Below, one piece after another: positions 13,201-25,200 of a stretch of 64,000 nucleotides of DNA. The notes below the pieces were generated by a model that was not told the origin of the DNA, searched no databases, and worked only from the letters and a program-made list of their open reading frames with translations. The DNA is from Cheilinus undulatus (lineage: Eukaryota > Chordata > Actinopteri > Labriformes > Labridae). The position numbers and the translations under genes are program-made. Location of the stretch: contig NC_054876.1 of assembly GCF_018320785.1 (NCBI RefSeq), positions 20,978,212 to 21,042,211 on the forward strand, in the 5' to 3' direction. Each line of letters begins with the position of its first letter. Within the stretch, counting starts at the first letter, position 1.

Positions 13201-16200
13201 TAGCGCTCTGTCTTGCAGCACACTGCTTTACAAGACAGAGCAAATATTTTTCGTGCATTCCATCTGCACCATATTACATTTTCACTGTGAGCTGTGTTTT
13301 ACTTTTAGACCATGTTAAACAGACAAAAAGTTAGCTAGATTTTCTCATTAAACTTTAACGTCTGGCTGTAAGAAGAAGTGTAACACATGTAGAAGCTTAC
13401 TATTACTCTTAATTTATGCATGAAGTAAAAAAGAACATTTTAATGGTACATCTTCATATTTTGAGTCCAAAAATGTTGTATTTACTCTGCAAAAGCAGAT
13501 TTTGTTTGTGATTGGGCCCTGCTTCAAAGCTCATACCCACATATATACCACACCTGGAGCCTGCTCTTTTTTGCTCACTCAACATTTGTGACATTTTCCA
13601 ACCACAGAAGCCATGACATTTTTACCTGTGTGACTAATGGGTCTTAATAAATCTTGATAACACTCATAGACAGGAAATTGTATTCAACTGACATGCTGCT
13701 TATGTCACATACTTCATTGCACATCACTGCATTAAAGAAGAAGAGAATAACTTTATTAGCTTTCAGTAAAAGATAAAAAAATCTCTTATAGAGCATGTTG
13801 CTCTACAAAGTGCTTAAAACCTTAGTGAGGCCTTAGTTATTTACAAACTAAAAAACACAAAAGGAGTTTAATACTGCAATAGGGTTGTCTTGACAGGATT
13901 TTTCCTAAAGGAGAATTGGCTCTGAGGAACAAACAGCACCAGCTCAGTCTTCTCTGCAGCACCATTTTCTTGACTAAGGCTCATTTTTACTTTTACACAT
14001 TATAAACTTGCCTCCTTTAAGAGTTCTCTAACATCTAAGATATTGTCTCCCTAATAAAGGGTATTTATTCACACTGTTTTATACAAATGTCTCGTCTGCA
14101 GCTTGTTTCACTCTTTATTGACTGAAGGGATCAGCGTCTGAAGTCAATATAGTGTCCAGTAGACGAGAGTGCGACTCCTTAGTAACCAGTCTGTTTGTGT
14201 GTTGTTGGGATCCTAAAAGCCACTCTGCTGCCACCTTCATCCTCTCATACAAATCGAGTTTTACCTGCAATACTCACTCAATTATTAATCACATGACATA
14301 ACACAGTTGTCGTCAGACAGTCGACTCATTGTCAAACATTTTTGTTCTAAGAGACCTCAGTGTCAGGCTTTTGGGTGTTGTGTTTGGACTGCTTTGCGAG
14401 CTGTCCATCTGCAGCCGGTCGAACAGCCTGGCGCCGTTGTACCACACTGTGGACTTGCGTTTGATGGAGCTCTGAATGGCCTCTGAGGTGAAGTAGTAAA
14501 TAACTGGATCAAAACAGCAGTTGGTCACTGCTATGCACAAGGCAATGGGGTAGATCGTTCTGACCACATACTCGGCATCACATCCCTTCAGTATGTTGGA
14601 GCGGACCAGGGTGTAGAACATAAGGTTTACGTTGTAGGGGATGAAACAGAAGCAGAAGATAAGCAGATGGACAACAATCATCCTTAAGATTTTTGCCTTG
14701 TTGAGGCTTCCCCCCCGGGTGATGGTTTGGGGTTTCTTCAGAGTCCGCAGCACCATGATGGAGCAGAAGATGTTGAGCATCAGAGGGATGATGAAGCCAA
14801 CAGTCTCAATAAACACCACCACCTTGGACAGCTCAGCCTTCCACTGCTTTCTGGAGTAGTTTTCAAAGCAGAAGTGTGTGGAGGCGTTGACATTTTTAGG
14901 TGAAGTGGTATCCAGTAAGAACCCAGTGGGTATACTTCCAGAAAGAACCAGCACCCATACCGTGAGGCAGGCCAGTTTGGCGTTCCTCTTTGTGCGAATA
15001 GTCTGGGACCTGAACGGGTGCACGATGGCCAGGAAACGGTCAACGCTGATGCACGTAAGGAAGAGGATGCTGCCGTACATGTTGGTGTAGAAGAGGGCAA
15101 CAGAGATTTTGCAGAGCACACTTCCAAACATCCACTCACGCTTGATGAAATATACAATCCGAAAAGGCAGGCTGAGGACAAAAAGAGAGTCTGAAACAAC
15201 AAGGTTCATCATGTACGTGGTGGTCTCATTCCGCAGCTTCAGGGTACAGCCAAAGATGTACACAGCCACCATGTTGAAGAGAAGTCCAACCACAAACACC
15301 ATGCTGAAAACAGTGCTGTACAGAGGGTACTTGAAGTCATCACTCTTGTTGCAGTGTATGTGATTCTGATTGGCACCCACAACACTCATTTGTTGAGTGC
15401 TATTATACATGTTTGGATCCAGCTGAAAAGTTTGAAACATTTAAAGAGTCAAAAGGTTCTCTGTTGTACGTTTGTGTTTGTTATAAAATCCAAGTTCAGT
15501 TTGTTGAACCAACCCTGAGCTACGGACCATTTACATTTTATGTGGAGTTAAAAACAATCCTGAAATTGTGGCAGAGGCTCATTGTGTTGAAAAGCTGAGC
15601 AGAGAAAGTGTACAGCAACTCCACAAATACCTGTAGTGGTTTACACGCTCCTCAACACCACTGTCTCTGTGTAAAGCTGTCCTGTATGCTCAGTAGTCCA
15701 CAGTAAAGGGAACTTTAAGTCACTTCCCTTTGTCGTTCACAGATGTTGAAATGTTAATCCTTTTAAAAGAAAAATCATGTCTTCCTTCACTCTGTGGTTC
15801 AGAGTGGCTCTTCCCTCTCTTGTTCTCCTGTCTGTTGGTGCAGCAGCCCTGAGGTGAGCACAGCTATGCTTACTCTTAACATCAGAGCAGGTTTGAAGTC
15901 AGAGTCTCCTCCACAGAGAGCTCTGAGGACTGTTGAAACAAAAAGGGAGGAGCCTCAATCTGGGACAAAGTCCTCCATTGCTGCTTTGTTTTTTCCCCTT
16001 ACGTTAAATTTGAATAATAGGAATTTGTGGTTGGAAATTTTTTACAGGCTTTCATTGTTAAATCTTATTTTAATCAACAAACTTGAATAAAGGGGTTCCT
16101 TCCAAGGGGACCTCCACAAACAAAAGTTATTAGTGTATTCATTAGAAGATTAAATGGCCTGCATAGTACAGAATACAGCTCTAAAGCTGCTGAATGATCA

Positions 16201-19200
16201 GCTTTCAATAAACTATTTTTCATAGCAGTGTTTGTATAGATAATATGTCAACAAAGGCTGTTTAAGCATTAAATATCAAGTGTGCTTTTGTAATGTGTGT
16301 AGCGACAGCCGGGTGTGGCATGCATGTCATGAAGAATGCTTTCACAGCAAGTCTGTACCTGAGTAAATCACTGGGTAGTAAACCACACCCTCCCAGTATG
16401 ATCTCATGCCTTTTTTGTCTTGGTCTTTGCATGTTGTTAATCACGTGCACCACACGCCTGAGTGTCTTTGACAGAACTCAAAAGTCGTTTGACAAGAGTG
16501 GAGGAGGAATATGTGCACAGCTGTAGTATTGTTGTGTTGGTGTCCAGATTCTGTATCTTTAACCCTGTGATGTTTTAGTCTTTGTTGAGGATACTTCTTT
16601 CATTTCTGTCTTTTGAGTCAGTTAGGATATTCCAGGGTGTGGCCTTGGGTCAACATGAAACTGACAACAGATGTCTTATCAGTAGTTACATATTAACTAA
16701 TTGTAAATTTTTTCCCGACCATATTGATTTTTATAACCTGCTTAATTGGTAATATGTTTACAAGATTTGGTACAACATTTATTTATATCATCCCTGGTGC
16801 TACATAGGGTTTTTATGTATTTATTTATTTATAACCAGTCATTAGTAAAATGACTGGTAATGGAAAAAAACCCTGAAAATTGCATACAAAGAGGAAAAAA
16901 AGTTAAATTCCATAAATTTAAAACATACATTTGAAAAATTACAACCTAGGGTTACTTTCTGATTGTGTAATACATATACATCTTTTAAAACAAGTGTCCA
17001 AAAAAATAAATATCTGCTTAAACAAAAAATGGACGTTATGGGAGAATAGAAATTTTCAATTTTTCCCATAGTTCTTGAAATTTTTTCTTCTTAAGCCGGA
17101 ATGAGAAGGTGTTTTTTTTCATAATAAATTTTGAATAAATAATATTATAGCAGTCCACGGCAGTTGGAGCTACTGGCTTTAAGCCACTTTTTGTTATTGC
17201 CTTTCTGGCAGCAATACCCAATATGTCAAAAAAGTGTTTAGTTTTCTTTTCATAGGCCTGCTCACAGAATTGACCCTGAAAATCTGAGACAATGGGCCCT
17301 CTCCATTTATGATTTATTGAAGATGTCAGTGCATGTGTGTGTCCTGGCTAACAGTTTGCTCATTTTGGAGCTTGGAAGCATGCTACGGTATTACTGGGTT
17401 CTGATGTTGGAATAATGTATTCATGCTATTTTTTAACCTGTTTTGCTGCTTATTTTTGCACCTTTTAACCCCATTCTGCTGCATTTTGCCCATTTTGTCG
17501 CCTCTTTGCCTCTTTACATTTAATTTTTTTTACTTGTTTTCCTTCTCACCCATTTTTGCCACTTTTTTGTTGTATTTTGCCCTTTTGCCACTGTTGGCCC
17601 ATTTTGCCTATTTCTGACACTTTCTTGTCCATTTTTGTAATTTTTGCCATTTTAATCACTTTTTGCCTGTTTCAGCCATTTTTGCTGATTTTTACTCCTT
17701 TTTCCACTTTTATGACCATTTTTGCAACTTCTTTTTGCCACTTTGTCCTCAGTTTTGCCAATTTTTACCCATTCATCCAACTTCTTTTGCCCATAGTTGG
17801 TGCTTTTTTAACTTTTTTCCAATTTCAATCCATTTTTGCCACTTTTCTCCCATTTTTTGTCCCGTTCCACTATTATTCTATTCCAAAACAGTGATTTCAG
17901 CTTCTTCTACATTATTTTCTGGCATCACAGGTTAGTTTTACAGTGGACAATGATTAAAGTGCAACAAGTGACTAAAGGCTGCTTAAACTTTGAGATTAAT
18001 TGACAGCAGCTACTCTGGTTGAAGTTTTTGAATTGAAAGGTTTGAACTTTTGTGTCAAAAATTTGATAAAAATGCTTTTCAAAGCTTTTAAAGTCAAAAG
18101 CTAGCTTTATTATCTTTGCAAAACTGTGAGGTGTAGACTGTCCGTTTACGTCTCAGGTTGATTCAGGTTGATTGGTTTCTATTTGCATCATGAAGAGTGA
18201 ATCAGCCACACTTACATCAGCTGTGTGGGGGTTTATCACTAATGATCAAATTCCTAGTAAATAGTGGGTTGTGTTGTAAATAGTATGGAGTGTTTTATTA
18301 AATTTAAAAAGAGTTTTTGTTCTCCACAGGGCTCCCCACTTTTTGAGTTACTGAAACAGGAGCATGAGGGCGGAGCAGCAGAGCAGGTAGAAACCCCTGC
18401 AAGCTTTAGCCAACCTCTGCAGCACAACCACACTGCAGCTGACCTGTGAGTCCTCCTTCACACTGTCTATTTATCCCTCTCTCAGTTATTGCTGTAATGT
18501 AAAACCGTTTGAGCTGTTGTGCAAAACCTCCAATGAGTCATAAGTATAGAGGTTGCATCATGGTATATGAAAAATACATCTGTTAAATTCCATGACTCAT
18601 ATTTTCCACCAGGCTTTAGTCAGTAGGTCAAACCTCTTTTCTCCATAATTTGAAACTATTTAGTCACTGTGTGAAGGATTTCCTCATTTTCTCTGCAGAT
18701 ATCTGTCCCCCATGCGCCCAGGCCTTCGAGTTCTGCCTCCTGAGTCTCCGGCCACACCCAGCTCTCAGGCATCCTCTCAGCCTCCAACGCAGTCTGGAGG
18801 CCAGGTTCCAAGACTCCCAAAGTCTAACTCACTCAGCCTCTTTTATAAAAAATGTAAGAAGTCCTGTAAGCTCTCACACATTGTTGGTTTGAGTAGATTT
18901 TACATTAGATTATTGTGGTTAACATCTGTAAAATAAAGGTGACACTGGTGAACTTCAGTTTTGGCATCATGTAAACTGGAAATTACTAAAATGATCACAT
19001 ATGTAATTACAGTGCAGAAGTTTGAAGTTGGTTTTAAAATTTGCTGCTAAAATAGTCTTTCTTTGCTTTACTTCACCCATCTCTGTGGTGTCTCCCTCCG
19101 CAGTGTATCGTCTGGCCTACTTAAGGCTGAAGATGCTTTGTTCCTACCTGCTGTCCTCCCACCCTGAACTGGAGCCCATCATATGGACCCTGTTTCAGCA

Positions 19201-22200
19201 CACACTGCAGCACGAGCACGAGCTGATGAGAGACCGTCACCTTGACCAGGTTACAAAAACAAGACTGTTTGACTTTATCTCTTAAAGAGAAACTAAACTC
19301 TAAGCTTGAGTTTCAGCTGTGGTGCATTTACAGATCATCATGGAAAAGACTTTGATAGAGGGGGTATTAAACAAGCCCATTCTCTTCTTCCTGCTGTCCC
19401 TTATCTGCCAAAACATTATGTAGTCTATGACACATCTTAGTCATGAAGTCATAACAGACTTACCACAGGATACTTAAGTGTGAAATGATGATGCATGGTA
19501 ATTCAGAGAACACAATTTTGTACAGATGAGGACGGCATTATAAACGGAGCAAGGGATTTTTGTCACAGCTTTTCTAAACATCCTAGTTTTATTTTGGATG
19601 CTCACATTACTGACTGAAAAAGCCCTGTCCCCTTTAGATTTCACCCGGGCCCCAGGGACAACTAGAAACCGCTGCCCGAGGTTCTCAGGGTAATAAGGGT
19701 TAAAAGATCTAAAATGTAGGTAGGAGCCAGGCGATTAAGAGCCTTTAAAGTTATCAGTAAAATCTTAAAATCAATTATTAAACATACTGGGAGCCAGAGT
19801 AGAGAAAATAAAATTGGAGTGATGTGCTCGGATCGTTCTGGGTTCTTTTGTGACCTTCTGGATGAGTCACCGTTGCACTCTTGGAGTCATTTTGGTTGGC
19901 CGACCACTCCTGGGAAGATTCACTACTGTTCTCAGTTTTCTCGGTTTGTGGATAATGGCTCTGAACTTGGTTTGCTGGAGTCCCAAAGCCTTTGAAATGG
20001 CTTTGTAACCTTTTCCAGACTGATGGGTTCAATCACTTTGTTTCTCATTTGTTTTTGAATTTCTTCTGATCGTGGCATGATGCGTTTCTTTTTGAGATCT
20101 TGTAGCCTACTTCACTTTGTCTGACAGCTTCTATTTAAGTGATTTATTGATTCAACAAATCTGGCGGTAATCAGGCCAGTGAAATTAAACTCAGTGTTTC
20201 AAGAACTGTGGTTAATCACAGTTAACTCATGATTTAACAAGGGGGGCAATTACTTTTTCACACAGGACCAGATAGGTTTGGATTAGATAATCATTCAGAC
20301 ACTGCATTTTTTATTTACTAGGGTTGTCTTTGTGAGATATTAAAATTGGTTTGATGATCTGAAACATTTAAGTGAGATAAATATGCAAACACATCAGGGA
20401 TCATAAAGGGGTCAAATACTTTTTCATGGCACTGTATCCTTCTTTCTTCATGGTTCCTTCCACCTTTTTAAGATTAACAGTTCCAGACACACCAAAAAAT
20501 CCCCACAGCATTATACTCCCACTACCATGTTTCACTTTGGGGACGGCGTTCTTTCGGTGATACACTCTCCCTTCCTTCTCCAAACATATACGTCTCTATG
20601 GCTTAAGAGCTCTAGTTTGGTCTCATCTGGCCAAAGGACATGCTTCCAGCATGCATAATCTTTCTCCAGGTTGTCCTTAACAGACTTCAGTCTGGCTTGA
20701 AGGTGTCTCTTCAGGAGTGGAGTTTTTCTTGTTCTGCAACCTCTCAGTACATTCCTGTGCTGGGCTCTAGTTATGGTCTTCTTTGAGACTACAATTCCTG
20801 ATTTGGCAGTTGTTCTGGGGTCTTTAGACACATCTCTCACTAGTTTTCTTTCCAGAGTCTTTGAAATCTTTCTCTTCCTACTTCTGCAAGCTTTGGTCTG
20901 TACTGTGTGGCTTTTTTGAACTTCTTGATTACACTTCTCACTCCAGTTCTCAGCGCTTGGAAAAGCTGTAATAACACTGTATCTCCTTCTCCTGCTTTGT
21001 TAGCATTAACAGATCTTTTTGTCTAAGTCTAAAGTGATTTATTTTGTTTTTCCCATGATGCTTTTACAAGTGACAGCTCAAACCCTAATTGAATTTTCTG
21101 TACTGTGTGTAAATAAGAAGATAACCCTCAGTTTTAACTTGATTTTATAACCTTTGAGCATTAAAAGGCTAAGCACATCATTGCACCCTGGTGGTTTGTG
21201 CTTTGGCTCAACAAAAAGGTAATTTCTAAAGAGGGCTATAGTTTAGACTCTGGGAGTTTTTGGTTATTGTGCAAATTTTATTTCTGTGTGCAAAGTAAAA
21301 TAATTCAAGCATTCAAAATAAAACTAGGATGTTTGGAAAAATTGTGTTGAAAATTCTTTGTTGTTTAACAGTACTTGCAAAATAGTTTAAGAAAGGACAT
21401 TTTCATAGGGGGGCTGATAATTGTCCTCATCTCCATGTTATCCCCCTTCTTTAAAGGAAAATGTGGTTCTTTTTTATGCGCTTTAAATAGTGAAATGAAG
21501 ATATATGGCCATGTAGAAGACAAGTGAGTACATTACTGACCTTGTTTTAAGATAGACATGGTTTATTTATGATATCAGGCAGTACCCACTGTCTAATGTC
21601 AATTCACAAATTTAGGCTGTCGGCTGCTACCAGCGTAGTGAACAGTTGTGGGAAGAGCGAGCGGTAACTCCTGAGCTCTGTGGTGATGGCAGATGTTTGT
21701 GGCAACACCACAAACATCACTGTGGACCAGATCAGCCAGTAGAAATGTTTTTAAAACTCAGTTCTAGTGGACAGTTTCAACCTGTAGAGGGCAGTCACTC
21801 TGCAGACTTTTAACACAGAATATAGAATTGAAATATATTTTGTGCTGAAATGTCTAGATTTGGACCCTGACTGGTCATCAGTGGCTCTAAATCCCCATAT
21901 ACATCCGAAAAAGTGTTCTGAGGGTTTAATTGCTCTTTAAGTGTCCTCATTTGTTCTTTTTTTTCTCTTTCTAACTACATCTTACTGTTCTTCCAGCTGA
22001 TGATGTCCGCCATGTACGCCATATGTAAAGTGAAGAGTGTTGATCTTCGCTTCAAAACCATTGTCACAGCGTATAAGAACATGCCCAACACCAGCCAGGA
22101 GGTGAAGCTTTAATTTAAATTCTGTCTTTTCATCCTAATTCAGCACTTTTGCTTTTTTCACTTTAATTTTCAATTATGACTCAAAGTAACTGTTTGTATC

Positions 22201-25200
22201 ATGCTGTCTATTGTAGACCTTTAAGCATGTGTTGATCTCTGAGGGCCACTATGACTCCATCATCGTCTTCTACAACCAAGTGTTTATGCAGAAGCTGAAA
22301 ACCAACATCCTGCAGTATGCATCTACCAGGGTGAGACTCGTGTCAACATACAGTTTTATTTTTAACAGTTTCGCATATGAGATGAAAAGTGTTTCTTCTC
22401 TTTGGTCTTATTTCTGGTGTTTTGTTTCTACAGCCGCCCACTCTATCCCCAATCCCACAAATACCTCGCAGCCCCTACAAGTTCCCAAACTCTCCTCTGC
22501 GTGTGCCTGGAAGCAATAACGTGTACATCTCTCCTTTGAAGAGCTCCCGCATGTCTCCTGGTATCATGACTCCTCGCTCCAGGTATTGTCATGGAAAATA
22601 TTCTTTCTTTATTGCTGTGACAAATAAAAAAGAGTCGAAGTGTTGAAACTTTTTGTACATGATTTTTCTCATCTGGTTTGTCTTCACAGAATGCTGGTAT
22701 CAATCGGTGAATCTTTTGGGGTATGCACTCAGATGTTTTTTTTAGCACATTTTCAGTACATTCTAGCAGAGGATGATAATCTAAATTCAGTAATGACAAT
22801 GTTGCTTTTTTTTCTCTTTTGCAGCTGTCCAATCGTTTCCAGAAGATCAACCAGATGGTAAACAGCAGTGATCGCTCCTTCAAGAGGACCCTGGACCTCG
22901 GCTCCACTCCTAAACCACTGAAGAGGTTACGCTTTGACGTGGATGGACAAGATGAAGCTGACGGCAGGTCGGTACAGATGGTGTTATGTTATAAACTGTA
23001 CTTTAAATGACTTCATTAGACAAATGTGCATGTAATACAGTGGGGCCATCTCATATTTTTTCATCAACAGTAAATCTGGAGGAGATTCTACTCTGATCCA
23101 GAAGCTTGCAGAAATGAGTAAGTAAAGCATTCATATTTAGGTGTCCTTTTGCTTTTTAAGCTTTCAGTCAGTCTCCTTCTGTTACAGTTTTTCTGCAACT
23201 GCTAAGAAACATTTCTCAAACTCCCTTTCCCTTCCTTTCCTCTAAACATTGAGCACAAATCCCAGTTTTCTAGCTATTTTCACCAAACTTCTAAATCTAT
23301 GGTCACAATCAAACAATCACCTCAAAACAGTCTCAACTGTGCTCAGAATCAAACTTTGATCTCTGTTGCAAACTAAGCCCAGATTAATAAACAAAGATAC
23401 AATCTAAAGCCCTACCATTCAGCGTATGAAAGGAAAGAGACAGTAAAAAGAAATACTGGACTGGTATTCATGACAGGAAACAGAAGCTGGGTAAGCTCAC
23501 CTGCAATCTGGTTTGCTGGGCCTCCCGCCCTGTTTGCTCTTGAAAGCGTTACAGTGATTGGCGAGCCCAAGATTCCTTTAAGTTCAGGCTTTTGTTTGTT
23601 TGGGTTTTAACTCAAAAACAATGTCTAGTTTCATTCACGTCTGTGGGATTGGGTTTGCTGTAAAGTCTGATAACAACCCTCTACCTGAGTCATACAAAGG
23701 TGACTCAGCAACAGCTTCATTCACTGCTGACATGGTGCATTCAAGACTGCCAGACAATCCCGTGACGGTTCAACACAGCTTAACCCTTTGTTCATTTCCC
23801 ACATGAAGACCAGTCCAATACAATTTACAAAAAAAGAAGAGGAGAAAAAGAAGAGGAACTCTATTATCCTTATCACTCCTTGCATCGTAAGCACAGCAGT
23901 CCAGAGCCAAACACTAAGAGCAAAATAGAAAACACTGTGGTCAATAATCACTCCAGGAAAAAAACAATTTTGAGATTGTAGTAGACAGCAAATAAGTAAA
24001 GTTCATTTTACAGATGATACAACTGCAACAAAACTGTTAAATCATTAAAAAATTTATATTTAAAGGACAAAATCTTGCGCACCTGGAGAGGTAAATACAA
24101 GAAAAGCGAACAATTAAGACAAAAAACAACAAAGCACACAGATGGAGGCCTGTGTACCAAAATGTTGGGATACTGTTGGAATTGCAAGAGCAAACAACAA
24201 CATGTCACAGTCTTGTTTTCTGTTTCTGTTTTTGTTTTTTTGTTTTTCCCAAAAGAAATATTTAAACTCAGCCATATTTTACATTTCTGATAATCCCTCA
24301 TTTTCATTCTGTGAGAAAGATCTTTTTAATCACAGTTACTTGAACTTCATCTGAAATTTACAGACATACACAGTGTTGGATTTTTGCCAATATGCCTAAA
24401 ATGCTGATATCTTACGACTATAATTGGTTGTGTCTTGCTGACTTTATTTAAATGCCACACTGTTGCTCCAGCTGCAATTGAAACTTCTCCTAAGACTTCT
24501 CGGATGTACTGGTTTGAAACTGGTGCCATGAAAAGAATCATAAATATGTAAAGATTTTCAATACAATCCTAAAATGACTTCCCCTGTATCAATTTTTCTC
24601 AAAAATCAGTCAATATCAATTCCCATTTGATTCCACAGGGAAATTAAATGAGCAAAATGTCAAATTTAGTTTCTGATGTCTTTCATCCAAAGTAGAAGTG
24701 TCACAAATACACATTAAAATTAGAGACACTGTCAATAGTAATAACAGTTCAAATTAAATAACTGAAAATATCTCTTTTAAACCAGCCACTCCACTGCATA
24801 TTTTGTCCTTCTTGATCCTGTTTGTTCAGCATCCTTGCACGCCTTGCAACTGCACTATCAGTGCACTCAGACTTGTTTAAAAATATTTCTAGTTGATTCT
24901 GATTTCTAAATGTAGTTCAGACCTAAAACTTCAGACCTTAAGACACACAATTTTGAAGGATGAACAAATTCAAGTCCTTAAAACAGACTTTAAAGTGTAA
25001 AGAATGAGGATGAGTAACGAAAGGCTTCAGCTTACGTAGGTCTGTTAGTCCAGCCTAAAACTCCACTGACTTATTTGTGCATACAGTCAATATTTACAGC
25101 TGATACATGTTTAGGATACAGATTTAACTATCAGCAGAAGTTTTCATATCTGCAGATACTGATAATTAACTTTTTAAGCTAATATCAACAGACATCGATA

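Larger units (their letters stand above)
7875..18329 (+). other. rb1 intron 17 (10.5 kb), host of two antisense GPCR genes
   Basis: The donor follows the ACG codon at 7872-7874 and the acceptor precedes GGC TCC CCA at 18330. This is by far the longest rb1 intron. It holds two intronless receptor genes on the minus strand, a CT microsatellite, a minus-strand SINE, a Tc1-like terminal fragment and a degenerate minisatellite. LPAR6 lies in the same RB1 intron in mammals. Between these items (about 9420-12190, 13020-14310 and 15900-17420) I see only AT-rich sequence without genes. Confidence 0.9.

Noticed and set aside
17423-17935. Overlapping Phe/Cys/Pro-rich frames suggesting a small membrane protein
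   Set aside because: They come from the degenerate TTTTTGCCA minisatellite; all three frames look alike and none has a conserved feature.
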